A DNA stretch of 64,000 bases from Cepaea nemoralis (GCA_014155875.1 JACEFZ010027929.1:115001-179000), one strand, 5' to 3'; shown: positions 1 through 10,905, counted from the stretch's first letter. A program made the numbers and translations. The notes: a model not told the origin generated them from the letters alone.

Positions 1-1030
1 AGAACAAAAACAGACTAACAATTGTACACACCGTTGCTAGCATCAAGACTCGTCAAACAGACACAAGGGACTATCCTACGTGAATTTCGTCATCACTACA
101 CAAAGGGATCATCTAACGTATAAATCAAAATTATTGTCTTGATTTTTTATTAGCTCTACATAACCCAAAATAACTGATGTCTAAGTAGTTGTTCGTATCC
201 CGGAAGGGGTATGCTAGTCGCAAAAGACAGACAACAATGAAGAAACAAGCTAATTTCATTTCGAAGAAGGATTTTCGATGAGTGTACACAATAATTTTAA
301 AAAAAAAGAAAAGATTAGAGCTTTGATTGAGGCCTTAAAATCACAATCGGTACGCAGAGAAACACTGTCCTGGTGAGAACAAAGCTGGACAATTTGAAGG
401 GAGCACTCCCGTAACTGGCGGAAATGGGTCAAGTCATGTGAGTTAACTGGTTCACTGCCAAACAAAACGTACGTTTGAACCAAACACTGTACACAATCAA
501 ATGAACAAGAATTATAATATAAATTTCCGTTCACTGAATATTGCATTTTCAATTTAAAAAAAAAAAAAAACACGAAACAAAGCAAACAACACAATGACAC
601 TAGTATGGCGATACATCGCCCTTCTGTCGAAATGGGAGGTCATATGTGGCGATATATAATCCTTCGGCTTTCAATAAATTAAATAACCAATAGCGGTTCA
701 CTTCGATTACTTCCTCTCTGATTCGATAAATGCCATCCCTTTTACAAAGTAAATATATTGTTATATTTTCAGACTCCTGTTAATTTACGTAAAACATTTT
801 CGAAAATTCCTATTGTTATGACTAATACAGAAACAAGGGGATAAAAAACAATGATGTTGTGTTTATGTAAAAAAAATGTTTATGTAAACCCACATTTATT
901 TATGTAAACAGTGTCATAGAAATGCGCACACGTGTGAAGCTGTTTATGCAATGAAACATGCTTGTAATAATATTCTGACAGAACAAATTAAAATATAATC
1001 ATTTGAATCTCTATAATATATATACTTGTG
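1..1030. other. No recognisable gene
   Basis: AT-rich sequence with short homopolymer runs. The longest open frame, at 256-600 on the minus strand, has low-complexity Phe/Cys composition caused by an A-run at 555-570 and shows no family resemblance. A short repeated motif (tttatgtaaa) occurs between 863 and 910. I see no RNA gene. Confidence 0.5.
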
Positions 1031-1037
1031 CGCGCAT

Positions 1038-1390
<353 letters not shown>

Positions 1391-1393
<3 letters not shown>

Positions 1394-1900
1394 CTTACAA
1401 CGGTCTACAGTCAAGCAGATATAGTTGTCTTTAAACATTACAACCAGAATCACACATTTCATTAGCAAATAAATCAACCCAAATTGTTAAACGTTCGCAA
1501 CAATGGAAAGAAGAAATAAACCGAATTTACGTTATAGATCTTTAAAAGTGCAAATCTGAGTAAACTGATAGATATATGTCAAATAATTTATTTAAGGAAA
1601 CACAGATACTCTATAACTACCCTAATTAGAGGTGACATGTGTCAGGTCGGGCGATGAAACTTTGAAATATATTTCTCCAGTGTGCACAAAATAATGAGCT
1701 AACGTGTTAGAATGTTTACAATATATTTAACTTATATTTTAACATACAGCATTAGACGGTATCCATTACGTAGTGCAGCAACAGATATGTTATTGATCTT
1801 GTAAAATAAATACATGTACATAATAGCACGGCGCAATATTGCCATCTATCGAATTTGTCAACAACATTATATACATATAAAAAGTGTCATAATTCGCCAT
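1391..1900. other. No recognisable gene
   Basis: AT-rich intergenic or intronic sequence between a compound microsatellite and a minus-strand LINE-C fragment. No coding similarity, tRNA-like box or tandem repeat is visible. Confidence 0.45.
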
Positions 1901-1902
1901 AT

Positions 1903-2405
1903 CATTCGATCACTACAGTCGTGGATCAGCTCAATGTCTGCCTTCCTCTTGTTCTCTGGAAGGGCCGAATTTAAGACGGGCCTGCGTGCCCAATTTGTTA
2001 CCCTTCGAAAATAAAGTTTGTTCGTTCGTTCGTTCGTTCGTTCTCTTCCCCTCGATCTTGATAGTTGTCATCACGTTCTTCAATGTATTTCTTCTCATAA
2101 CGTGACCACAAAAATTTTGACTGTCTTTGTCTAATTTCTCAAATCGGTGTACGATTTTCATTTGTTTCATATAGGTCTTGGTCATTGGTTTTTCTGTCTG
2201 TCCATAGTATTCTTTGCATTTTGCCCAGAAACCACATTTCCACAGCCATCAGATGTTTGTCAGCTTGTCTGCTCATTGTCCACGCTTTACATCCATACAA
2301 AGGCACAGGATCTATGTAGCACATCAACACACTTTTTCTCATTGCAATTGACATTATTTTATTGGTCAGTATGATTTTCATCTGGCAAAAGGCTACCTCG
2401 CCATC
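1903..2405 (-). mobile_element. LINE-C (RTE-like) 3'-end fragment, interrupted
   Basis: On the minus strand the sequence encodes the region downstream of the RT: a block ending in YGCKAWTM, then WFLGKMQRILWTDRKTND, then the HVMRR...TTGKIEG segment shared by all LINE-C copies here. It is split over at least two frames (2139-2501 and 1931-2185), so it is a dead 5'-truncated copy. A foreign piece with a (GTTC)n tail lies inside it at about 1969-2042. The RTE-like assignment rests on domain style and is an inference. Confidence 0.75.
1969..2042 (+). mobile_element. Short nested insertion with AATAAA and (GTTC)n tail
   Basis: This segment interrupts the LINE-C 3' region and is absent from the other LINE-C copies in the window. 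It ends with AATAAAGTTT followed by about six GTTC units, which resembles the 3' end of a small retroposon. No tRNA-type A or B box is visible, so it is probably only the 3' end of some element. Confidence 0.5.
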
Positions 2406-2539
2406 AGAGCGTCGGAAATTTAAGCGCGAGGGATACAAATTCCTCGGCCATCTGACCTCTTTAACGTGCGAACTAGATACAGTAATTTTCGACCGTCCCA
2501 AACAAAATTAGTCTAGTTAACGTAGAAGACAGGAAAAAG

Positions 2540-3060
2540 AGAAGCTGTGGGGCCAGCATGTCTTGGTTCCTGTGTATGTGAAAATCATGATATTACTGTA
2601 TGGAATTAGAAGCGTTGAAAACCACTAAAAAATTTGTTAGTAAACAACAAACATTAATTAATGGGTGCCGACGCAGAATAATTCTAAAGACGTAAGAGAT
2701 TATAACCATTGTGGAGCTCTGAGAGAAAATTAAACAAATAACTATATATCAGCACATGAGGAAAAGACGCTGGAGCTGGGCAGTATAAACACACCGAGTA
2801 AACCTAAGAAAGGTGTAACTAGAAAATCCATTTTCTAGAACCTATAATGCAATCGAAATGAAGACGACATAAAGACACACGGAGAAGAGAATTGGAAACA
2901 AGAGATGAATAATATGGGATGGAGATCGGGGATCTTCGTGAAACAGCAAACGAAAGGACGGCATGGAATAATTTGCATGAAGGTCTATGCCCCTACCAGA
3001 AAGAAAGGGCAACAGAATACGGGACATGCATGACTATAACATGTACAATCATGAGGAATA
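2540..3060 (+). mobile_element. Possible degenerate LINE 3' end, family uncertain
   Basis: Scattered coding remnants resemble the last part of a non-LTR retrotransposon ORF. The clearest is a stretch near 2925-3010 encoding an AW..LHEGLCPY..E-like motif, reminiscent of the C-terminal 'W...V.GLCP' region of several LINE families. Multiple stops and frameshifts interrupt it. It could be chance similarity. Confidence 0.3.
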
Positions 3061-3135
3061 GTATTAAAGAGTGTATACACGCTTCCCACGACACGAGTTA
3101 ATTTGGGCGTTTTTACAATTGTTAACAGCTCTTAG

Positions 3136-3641
3136 TACTGGATGTTTGTAAAGTCTCACTGCAATTTGTATGTAGAACAATTTTGAAAAATTAAGTACAT
3201 GACGTCATAAAAATGTGTGCTAAAAATTAATTAAATTAGTTACAATAGTTACAGCTATGGTCTAACGCCGTTTTGGGAAGCTGGAAAGTACCAATGAAGT
3301 ACTAATTATAGCTTATTCAACAAATTTCTAATAGTAATGCGATGAAGAGGTGTTTTGTCAGGAAATTTTTCTATAAATCTTTGACAACGATCCGTGTGCA
3401 TCGACCACCACTTCGAAACAAGCACTTGTTCAACCCAAAAAAAAAAAAAAATTGCTTACTTCCGTTGACAACACCATTCTGTTTGGAGTGCAAATAACTA
3501 CTACAGCAGATGACAACCATTCGCTGCATATTGCTTCACAATGGACTGTGGAGCACATTATTGATGACGTCATTACTTACATTTTTGTTTTCAAAATTGT
3601 TCTACATACAAAGTGTAGTGAGACTTTACGAACACCCTGTA
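3136..3641. mobile_element. Non-autonomous DNA transposon (MITE) with about 85-90-bp TIRs
   Basis: The left end (3136-3222) and the reverse complement of the right end (3551-3641) match closely: both read TA-C(T/A)GG(A/G)TGTT(T/C)GTAAAGTCTCACT and continue through a shared GTATGTAGAACAATTTTGAAAA block to an ATGACGTCAT motif. TA dinucleotides flank both ends, consistent with Tc1/mariner-type insertion. The interior has no transposase. Each terminal inverted repeat holds a TGACGTCA palindrome identical to the classical cAMP-response element. Confidence 0.8.
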
Positions 3642-3811
3642 CATTCCTATGCATTGCCTGAGCATGTTATCCACAACAGCATGTGATAAATGAGCTTTAT
3701 TTTGTTTACAAATGATCAATATAAAAATATGGATATTAGATTGTGACTGCCTAGTCAGCATAGTGCAATACATATGATAATTATATATTTGTCCGTGTTT
3801 TATACCGGATT

Positions 3812-4040
3812 TGTGGTGAAGGGGCTACGGACGCAATTCGTAATCCCGCATGATGCGTTCAAAAAACAGCTGTGGACGATTTGGCAGTATACCACCTTGC
3901 GTTGGTTTCTATACAAGAGTATGAGTGCATGTTGTTCAGACAGCTATAACAAACAACTTAACGTAATCTAGTCAAGAAATCACAATAAAGCCAAACAATG
4001 ATGGGATTGACTTCGACTTCCTGTATAGGATATACAACTA
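3812..4040 (+). mobile_element. SINE-C copy
   Basis: The sequence shares ordered blocks with 49612-49838 and, in reverse, with 20925-21140 and 35586-35735: GG(G/T)CTACGGACGCA, GGCAGTATACCACCTTGC, TGTTCAGACAGC, CAAGAAATCACAA and the terminal GACTTC(C)TGTATAGGATAT. It is a short, interspersed, non-coding repeat and therefore SINE-like. A clear pol III B box is not obvious at its start, so it may lack its tRNA-derived head. Confidence 0.65.
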
Positions 4041-4465
4041 ACTTAACTGTGTTAGATTATTTCAAGCACCAGGATTTTCTTATATTTTCGGCATGAATGT
4101 CAAGATTTCACAATTATACATGCGAGTGAAGAAATTCACAATAATTACATCTTTATTTTCAGTGAAATATTCTTATAATTTCTGTTGCTTTCAAATTAGC
4201 TAGATTTGCAGCTGTTTGTTCAGTCCTTCCTCTTAGTTATGCTCTTCTCCCTTCATTATTTATTTTAAATCTTAGCAGCTTTTGTCCATTTAATGTGATG
4301 TTTCTGTTAATTAGCCCTGTTTTATTTTACATTTTTATTAGCTGAGCTACCTACGTTTATTTCTCTAACATATTTCCAGAAATAACAGTTACTCAGTAAT
4401 CCGTAAGCCCACTGGAATAGCACAGGAACATAATTAATTAGTATTGTTTGGCACCCGTAGTAAAG
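4041..4465. other. No recognisable gene
   Basis: AT-rich spacer between two SINE copies. Nothing beyond short random open frames is seen. Confidence 0.45.
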
Positions 4466-4467
4466 AG

Positions 4468-4712
4468 GGAGTCTCCGTGGCGAAGTGATGAAGCAATTTG
4501 CCTAGCGCTCAGAAGGTAGTGGGTTCGATTCCCGGCTGCGTCTTTCGGTTCACGGGTGCATTTTTCTCGGAGACTCCTGGGAGTCATCGCTGGAGCTACT
4601 TAGTTCGTGCTTTGAGTGACGCTTTCGACAGGGCGCACTGCGGAAAGAGATTGAGCCATATGGGACAAAACCCGGTGCAATGGATCGATCCTCTCCACTT
4701 TTGAGACTCTTA
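4468..4712 (+). mobile_element. SINE-A copy (tRNA-derived)
   Basis: The 5' part carries pol III promoter-like boxes: TGGCGAAGTG (A-box-like) at about 4477 and GGTTCGATTCC (B box) at about 4520. It is followed by a body found again at 8062-8300 and, on the minus strand, at 14297-14520: TTCTCGGAGACTCCTGG, TTCGTGCTTTGAGTGACGCTTTCGACAG, and ATATGGGACAAAACCCGGTGCAATGG. Pol III boxes, small size and dispersed copies identify a SINE. The parent tRNA cannot be named from sight. Confidence 0.82.
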
Positions 4713-4894
4713 AGACTCGTAGTAAAGAAAGGTAACAAGCAAAGATCAGAGTTCTCCTGATCACTACTTAATTAGTTTTATCACTATGTCTGGCGATCAA
4801 TAACTGCGAATTAACTTTTATCATATTTTTGAAAGACAAACAAATCCAGCTGTTATTCTTGCGCTTTACGTGTATTTTTCTGCCAGCGGGTAGG

Positions 4895-5110
4895 TTTGTG
4901 GCAGTGCCTACTCTAACAAATTAACTCTTGACTATCATAAATTTATTCTATGTTTGTGGCAGTACCTACTCTAAAAGTCCTTTTGTAGCAAAATTAACTC
5001 TTTGACTACCATACATTTATTATGTGTTGTGGCAGCACCTACTCTAAAAGTTCTTAACCCCTTTGTAACAAATTAACTCGTCACTACCATACATGTATTC
5101 TTCCTCTTAT
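4895..5110. repeat. Short minisatellite, about three units of 70-85 bp
   Basis: Three imperfect direct copies share TTGTGGCAG(T/C)(G/A)CCTACTCTAA(A)A(G) followed by (AA)CAAATTAACTC.TGACTA(C/T)CATA(C/A)AT.TATT. They begin near 4905, 4953 and 5027. There is no coding content. Confidence 0.7.
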
Positions 5111-5145
5111 ACTGCCCTTTATATTCACCCACTTAATAGAGCACG

Positions 5146-5388
5146 CCGGCTTCCTGGTCTAGAGGTTAGCGACTTTTCTAAGTAATCTCGTATACTCTCG
5201 TAGGTAACGTTACGACGGTGAGAATCAGCAATTGGTTCGAATCGCGTCGGTAACTTACGGGGTATGTGAGCCGGCCGCTCATAAAGCAATGGCAAACTAC
5301 TGAGCGTAATCTTGCCAAGAAATCAACAATCAGCTGAAAGATGCTGATGATGACAGCGATGTCCTGTAAAGGATATGCAAACATTAAT
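5146..5388 (+). mobile_element. SINE-B copy (tRNA-derived)
   Basis: Starts with CCGGCTTCCTGGTCTAGAGGTTAGCGAC, an A-box-like head, and has a degenerate B box GGTTCGAATCG at about 5233. The rest matches the copy at 8921-9158 closely: GGTATGTGAGCCGGCCGCTCA, AATGGCAAACTACTG.GCGTAATCTTGCCAAGAAATCAACAATCAGCTGAAAGATGCTGATG, and GCGATGTCCTGTAAAGGATAT. The 3' end resembles that of SINE-C (GACGTCCTGTAAAGGATATGC), so the two probably use the same LINE machinery. Confidence 0.82.
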
Positions 5389-5419
5389 TAATAACAGAAC
5401 ACAGATTATTAACCAGCTC

Positions 5420-5540
5420 GTTGGTTCGTTGGATTTTGCAGCTAAAGTTTATTACTAGATGAGATCCCAGTCCCACAAAAACCTTCCTAAGTCACCTTTA
5501 CGACCAGCATAGTAGGTTACAATGGTACTTTGTTTTGTTT
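5420..5540 (+). repeat. Unclassified interspersed repeat, copy 1
   Basis: TTCGTTGGATTTTGCAGCTA, followed by GATGAGATCCCAGTCCCA, CCTTCCTAAGTCACCTTTACGACC and TAGTAGGTTACAATG, is matched in order by 23360-23475. A similar GTCGCCTTTTACGA segment occurs near 13557. The class is unknown; it may be a SINE body. Confidence 0.5.
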
Positions 5541-5639
5541 GGTTCCTTCCTTTAAGGGGCCAAATAAACTAAAGACGTGTGCTTTTTTGTTACTCAAACA
5601 TTTGACGTAATTTTACTAACTTCTGCCCCATACTGCAGT

Positions 5640-5910
5640 AAGAATAATCTCCAGTTATCCAGTTATTATTGTATTCCGTTCTGCTCCGTTAATTTGCTAT
5701 GCAGGTGTTATTTTACTTCTTTGTGCTCCTTAATGCGACTGTTCAGTTGTTATTTTAATCCCTTCTGCTGCTTAATGTGACTATCCAATTGTTATTGTAC
5801 TCCCTTCCTCTCATTAATTTGGCTTTCCAGTTGATATTTTGGCTGCTTCTCCCTAATAATTTGAATATTCAGTTGTTATGGTAACCCCTTCTGCTCAACA
5901 ATTTGACTAT
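5640..5910. repeat. Diverged minisatellite, about 50-bp unit
   Basis: About five imperfect units of roughly 50 bp contain CCCTTCTGCT..TTAAT(G)TGACT.T.CAGTTGTTATT(T)TA. The array ends directly at the 3' end of the minus-strand LINE-C copy, so it could be an expanded tail region or an older array into which the LINE inserted. Confidence 0.6.
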
Positions 5911-5929
5911 GTTAATTCGTTCATCAATC

Positions 5930-7735
5930 AATCAATCATGTGCCATGCCGGAAAGCGTGGGCGATCATGACTCGCCATTTCACTCGATCACCAGAGTCGT
6001 GGATCAGCTGAGTGTTCCTGTCTCGCCTATGCCATGTGGCCAAGCCATCCAGGTATTTACTTTTCGGTCTTCCTCTTGGTATGTTCCCTTCGATCTTGCC
6101 AGTTGTCACCAAATTCTCTAATCCGTTTTTTCTCACAACATGTCCAAAAAAAGTTTGACTGTCTACGTCAAATTTATATAATCAATTTACGATTTTCATT
6201 TGTCTCCTGTAGTACTTGGTCATTGGTTTTTCTATCTGTCCATGGTATTCGTTGCATTCTCCTCAGAAACCACATTTCTGCAGCCATCAGATGTTTTTCA
6301 GCTTGACTGCACATTGTCCAAGTTTCACATCCATACAAAAGAACAGGCTCTATGTATCCCCTCAACACTGTTTTTCTCGTTTCAATTGACATCATTTTAT
6401 TGGTCAGAATGTTTTTCATCTTGCTAAAGGCTACTTTCGCTATGGCGATTCTTGTTCTAATCTCTTCAAGGCATCTCCCATCAGATGTTATGACTGTTCC
6501 GAGATAATTGTATCGATTCACTTGTTGAAAAATATTCCTATTTACTTGTATATTACATTGTGGTACTTCAGTTCTTCCTAGTGATGACCATAACCTGTGT
6601 CTTTTTACAATTTAATTCTAATCCCAGCTGCTCACCGTGTACAACAACCACATCTACTAATTGTTGTAGATCCTGCGCATTGTCTGCAATCAATACTGTA
6701 TCATCTGCATATCTAATGTTATTGATGTTTCGTCCTCCATTGATGATTCCATTTATATCTTCTACATTTCTGAAAATATTTTCACTGTACAGGGATAAAA
6801 GATCTGGAGACATTACACATCCCTGCCTAACACCTCTCTTAATAGGCTGATATTGTCCCACTTCATTATCAATCCTTATGGCAGCTTGTTGTTTCCAATA
6901 TATGTTTTTTATAAGCCTAATGTCTTTCCCATCAATTTGTAGATCTGCAAGCATATCCACCATGTTGACATGCCTGACTATATCAAAAGTCTTTGTGTAG
7001 TCAATGAAGCAAAGATGTATATCCTTGTTTACTTCTATAGTATGTTCAATAATGGTTCGCAGCATATACACAGCATTTACTGTACCCTTTTCTTCTACAA
7101 ACCCACATTCTTCTTCCCCTATTTCAGGTTGTAATTTCTTCCTCACTCTTTGCATGATAATTCGTAGCAAAATCTTTGTTATGTGACTCATTATACTAAT
7201 TGTTCTATGTTGATCACATTCCAATGCTCCTGATTTCTTTGGGATTGCAATAAATACAGAGTTAGATAATTCAGAAGGTATGTCCCCAGTATCATATAAT
7301 GTGTTCAGCAGTCTGGTGACTTGATCTAATCCATATTCTTCTAAAACTTTAATCATTTCTGTTGTGATGTTATCTGCACTGGGGGATTTGCCAGCTTTCA
7401 TATGCTTAAGAACATTTCGAACCTCCATCTTCAAAATTGGCGGTACTTCATTATTAAATCTAATATCATACTGATCCTCTCTGTTATCCTCATAAAGGTT
7501 TTTCACATAATGTGTCCATACATGTATAATCTGATCATTTTCTATTATGATTTTGCCATCTTTAGTTTTTAGACAGCCTGTTTATGTACTTGTTCTTTTA
7601 TTAGTAAGTTCCTGAATTCTTTTGTGCACTAATTTGACTGTTGTGTTGTTTTTTAATTTATAAGCACTTTTCCTCAAGCCATGCTTCTTTTGACACCTTA
7701 CATAATATTCTGAGCTACTCATGAGCGACACAATT
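5930..7735 (-). mobile_element. LINE-C (RTE-like) retrotransposon, 5'-truncated, frameshifted
   Basis: The longest single-element LINE-C copy on the minus strand. It reads from a pre-RT segment (about 7735-7510) through the RT (7506-6568), an endonuclease-free C-terminal region in a second frame (6521-6174) and the final VTTGKIEG...GDRVKW segment in a third frame (6136-5936). It ends in a (TGAT)n tail at 5925-5940. A one-base insertion near 6550, judged against the copy at 60.56 kb, causes the first shift. No endonuclease domain is left. Clade assignment to RTE rests on the RT motifs, the lack of RNase H and the C-terminal HVMRR..LE..VTTGKIEG style. Confidence 0.85.
6568..7506 (-). pseudogene. 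LINE-C reverse transcriptase fragment
   Basis: A 312-codon open stretch encodes the RT palm and fingers of a non-LTR retrotransposon, which would copy its own RNA at a nicked target site. Motifs in order: IPKKSGALECDQHRTIS at residues 88-104, LCFIDYTKTFD with the catalytic Asp at 169, GVRQGCVMSP at 225-234, and YADDTVLIAD with the Asp pair at 268-269. The catalytic residues are intact. The frame ends prematurely just after KKTQVMVITRKN through a one-base shift, and the N-terminal part is missing, so the copy is dead. The track-style start is only the first Met; no true start is present. Confidence 0.85.
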
Positions 7736-7739
7736 CGTT

Positions 7740-8060
7740 CATACCCACACGTTTTACATTAAAGCAATGACAGTGTGGGCTTGCAAGAGTTGAAGTGGCT
7801 ACTGCCGGTCCCAAGAATTAATCAAGCTGGATAGGTTATCACAGATTTCAAGAATTTGCTTGGGACTGCCTGTAGTTGTAGATGACAGACCAAGTAAATA
7901 TTGATATTCGCCCTAGAAAATCTAAAGGTATTGATTTGTCGCAGTTTGTTGTAATTATACAAATTATAATAATTATAAAGAGCTTCCCAATGTCTTGCTG
8001 GTTACCTGGAGATTTCATCTTTTTTGAGAACTGCTGTATGTTAATATTAATACAGTCACC
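7740..8060. other. No recognisable gene
   Basis: Spacer between the LINE-C 5' break and a SINE-A copy. No similarity is seen to other parts of the window or to a known family. Confidence 0.4.
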
Positions 8061-8061
8061 A

Positions 8062-8305
8062 ATCTCAATGGACTCAGTGGCCAAGTCGCCAAGCTGCAAC
8101 GTAGGCCGTGGGTTCCCTTTCGGACTCCGCCATTCCGATATTTTTCGGAGAATCCTGGAGAATGGAGCAACGGGATTGGTGCTCTGTGCCACGCTTTCAG
8201 TAGGTCGCTCTGTCTGAAGAAGACCCACCCGTATGGGAAAGAACCCGGTGCAATCAAGTTGGTACGCTTGCATACAACCACCTTTTAAACCCAATAGTAA
8301 ATTTT
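8062..8305 (+). mobile_element. SINE-A copy (tRNA-derived head, diverged)
   Basis: Begins CAATGGACTCAGTGGCCAAGTCGCCAAG. A degraded B box (TGGGTTCCCTTTC) lies at about 8109. The body shares TTTTTCGGAGAATCCTGG, GTGCTCTGTGCCACGCTTTC.AGTAGG and CGTATGGGAAAGAACCCGGTGCAAT with the other two SINE-A copies. Confidence 0.75.
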
Positions 8306-8809
8306 GGGTAAATAAATAATACAATCAAACTGTTGTTTCTATAACCACTTCCCCCTTTCAGCCACCCTTAAAACTGTAACGTAATAAATTAAGAAAAATA
8401 AAGCAACGTCACAAAATAATAGCTTGGTGCCTAGCAACATATTCCAGGTGTACGAACCGCTCAATGTATGTTAAATATGGATTACCTTTGTAGATCTAGT
8501 GTCCATATAATCTGAAATATTCATTTAAATGTGGATGAAATATTAACTGAATATCATGGACATGGGATTTAAATAAACTGGTGTCTCGAGAGCTTCAAGA
8601 TAACTCATCATAACCAACAAAGCAAAGACGAATGATATGTTTGGTGCATATTGTGGTATGAAGGACAATATAATAAGGTATAGGGGATTTTCCGGGAGGA
8701 ATGGGTTACCAATTCCTTCTTAATTCGCCATCATAACAAAACCTGAAAACGGCTCACGAACCCACAAAGAGTGGAACAAAGACAGATAAGTGAAACATCC
8801 CAACTCGAA

Positions 8810-8810
<1 letters not shown>
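8306..8810. other. No recognisable gene
   Basis: AT-rich spacer that contains no tandem repeat, RNA-gene signature or coding similarity. Confidence 0.4.
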
Positions 8811-8811
<1 letters not shown>

Positions 8812-8895
<84 letters not shown>

Positions 8896-8920
8896 TATAT
8901 ATATATATATATATATATTA
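8812..8920. repeat. (AT)n microsatellite, left block
   Basis: About 108 bp of almost pure AT dinucleotides. It directly abuts a SINE-B copy, whose other side abuts a second (AT)n block. Confidence 0.95.
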
Positions 8921-9155
8921 TTTCGGTCTCCATGGCCTAGGATTTAGCGACAGTCTCCGTAATCCCGTATATTCTCGTGAGTAACGTAAACTGCGAGAGA
9001 ATCGGTAGCGGTTCTCACCGCGTTGGTGACTTAAGGGGTATGTGAGCCGGCCGCTCAGAAAGTAATGGCAAACTACTGGGCGTAATCTTGCCAAGAAATC
9101 AACAATCAGCTGAAAGATGCTGATGTTGACAGCGATGTCCTGTAAAGGATATACG

Positions 9156-9158
<3 letters not shown>
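8921..9158 (+). mobile_element. SINE-B copy inserted between (AT)n tracts
   Basis: Matches 5146-5388 over most of its length, including the central GTGAGCCGGCCGCTCA and the 3' GATGTCCTGTAAAGGATAT. A degenerate B box GGTTCTCACCG is at about 9012. Both flanks are (AT)n, as expected if the SINE inserted into an existing AT array or if AT-rich target and tail sequence later expanded. Confidence 0.85.

Positions 9159-9238
<80 letters not shown>
9159..9238. repeat. (AT)n microsatellite, right block
   Basis: About 80 bp of AT dinucleotides following the SINE-B 3' end. Confidence 0.95.
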
Positions 9239-9239
<1 letters not shown>

Positions 9240-9240
<1 letters not shown>

Positions 9241-10225
9241 TTTCCTATGGAAGGCGTCGTGAGTATTGTGAATTTACTGAGGACAAACAGGAGTATGCGC
9301 AACTAAGAAAATAAAGTTTTGGCCCCTTGAGTTCTCCCAGCCACCTGTAACTCACGCTACAAATGATAAACAGTGTTTGATGTATCAACTGTAATAAACA
9401 AAATGCCGAACAATGTTAACAAGTAATATACTCGAACTAGTGTTCTAAATTAACAAATATATTGGGACAGATGTCGGCGTTACCGGGAGATCTGTGATCT
9501 TTTGATGAAAAGAAAAAAAAAAAAAAAAAACAAAACAAACATACCACACGCATGTTGCAAACAACATGAAAAATCATTCCAATATAAGTTCACGATATTA
9601 ATTTTCATCTAATAAATAATTATAAATTTTCTCAACTACCAATATATATAAAGTTCTTCCTTTACATCCAGTCAATGAGTATGTTCAAAAAACACTTGTC
9701 TTCTAACTAAAATGTATCAGTGTCTATTGCCGGTAGGCATTAGAGAAAGTTCTTACATTGTCTCTGCTCTAAAAATACTTCTTCTCCAACTGATGAACAG
9801 GATCAGGCAAAAATTCCTTAGCTGAAAATACTATGGTGCTTCTTTAATAAACAGTCAATTCACATAGGGTACTATCATGCATATGAACGGAAAATATACT
9901 GTACTGGACCACTTAACTTTAAACGAAGATGCTTTGACGTTAGAGAGGTCGGGTGGCCATCCCGTACAGCGAGGATCCACTCTTTACACTGTCCAAAAAG
10001 CAAATTTCTCAGTTCATCAGATATGATGAAGAAGACCGTCCCATGGTATATATTCATTGTTCTGAACAACTCAACAGTCATCAGCAGGCCAAGTAAGTGA
10101 GACCAACTTCATAATGTTAAAATAAGCCCAAAATACTCCACACAGTTCTGACGATATAAATGTAAATACTAACCGCTATGCATTTGAAATAAACCCAAAT
10201 GTCATTATGAAATGACAATTTCATT
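9240..10225. other. No recognisable gene
   Basis: Unique-looking sequence. A 68-codon minus-strand open frame at 9875-10081 has ordinary amino-acid composition, but no family was recognised and no splice or start context supports it. An A-run lies at 9512-9530. Confidence 0.4.
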
Positions 10226-10227
10226 AT

Positions 10228-10480
10228 CAGGTGAAAACGTCAGGATGGGATAAAGACATTATAAGGAGATAAAAACATCAGGATGAAATAAAGATGTCAT
10301 GTTGAGATAAAGACGTCATGATGAGACAAAACGTCGTCATGTTGAGACAAAACGTCAAGATGAGATAATGACATCATGGTGAGATAAAGACAGAATGATA
10401 AGACAAAACGTAATGTTAAGACAAAACGTTATGATGAGATAATAATGCAATGTTGGGACAAACGTCATGATGAAATCTCA
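10228..10480. repeat. Degenerate 20-22-bp tandem repeat rich in TGACG/CGTCA half-sites
   Basis: About a dozen imperfect units of GAGA(T/C)AAA(A/G)ACGTCATGATG. Variation is mostly in the AAAACGTC/AAGACGTC core and in TTGAG versus ATGAG. Many units carry CGTCA, the half-site of the cAMP-response element, and at least one carries GACGTCAT. The array is non-coding as far as can be seen. Confidence 0.7.
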
Positions 10481-10797
10481 TCATCTAATGTCATGTCTGC
10501 AACTCTTAAAAAGTACCAACGAATGCACTCTTCATGTGATGCCCTTCTCATCTTCATAATCATTAACTTATTGTCTAGTCTACCGGGGTTAAATTCGAAC
10601 ATATGTCTTCCAGCAGTCATGGAAAAATAGCAATGAACCAATATTCGCAATATATATCAAAAAAGATTCGAACACCTAATGTAATTGCCTTCCTATTTGT
10701 CTTCGTCGAGCAGGGGTTAAAGACGTGATTCGAAATCCTGCCCCTTTTGCAAAAGCCACAGTTGTACCATAAATTTAGTAACGAACTGCCTTATTAT

Positions 10798-10905
10798 GTT
10801 AATGACCTGACATAATTTTATGTTCAGTGTTCTGCCAAAGCTTTCTGAGTGAATCAGAAAGCATTTGGCAGAACACTGAATATAAAATTATGTCAGGTCA
10901 TTAAC
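10798..10905. repeat. 51-bp near-perfect hairpin with 5-nt loop
   Basis: The left arm 10798-10848 and right arm 10854-10905 are reverse complements apart from one mismatch and one single-base bulge; the loop is GTGAA. The arm starts GTTAATGACCTGACATAA and ends AAGC(A)TTTCTGA. It could be a foldback element, a hairpin-RNA locus or a miRNA precursor. Length and near-perfect pairing fit a young inverted duplication better than a conserved miRNA. Confidence 0.85.

Noticed and set aside
9875..10081. 68-codon minus-strand frame of normal composition
   Set aside because: No recognisable family and no context; chance open frames of this length are common here.
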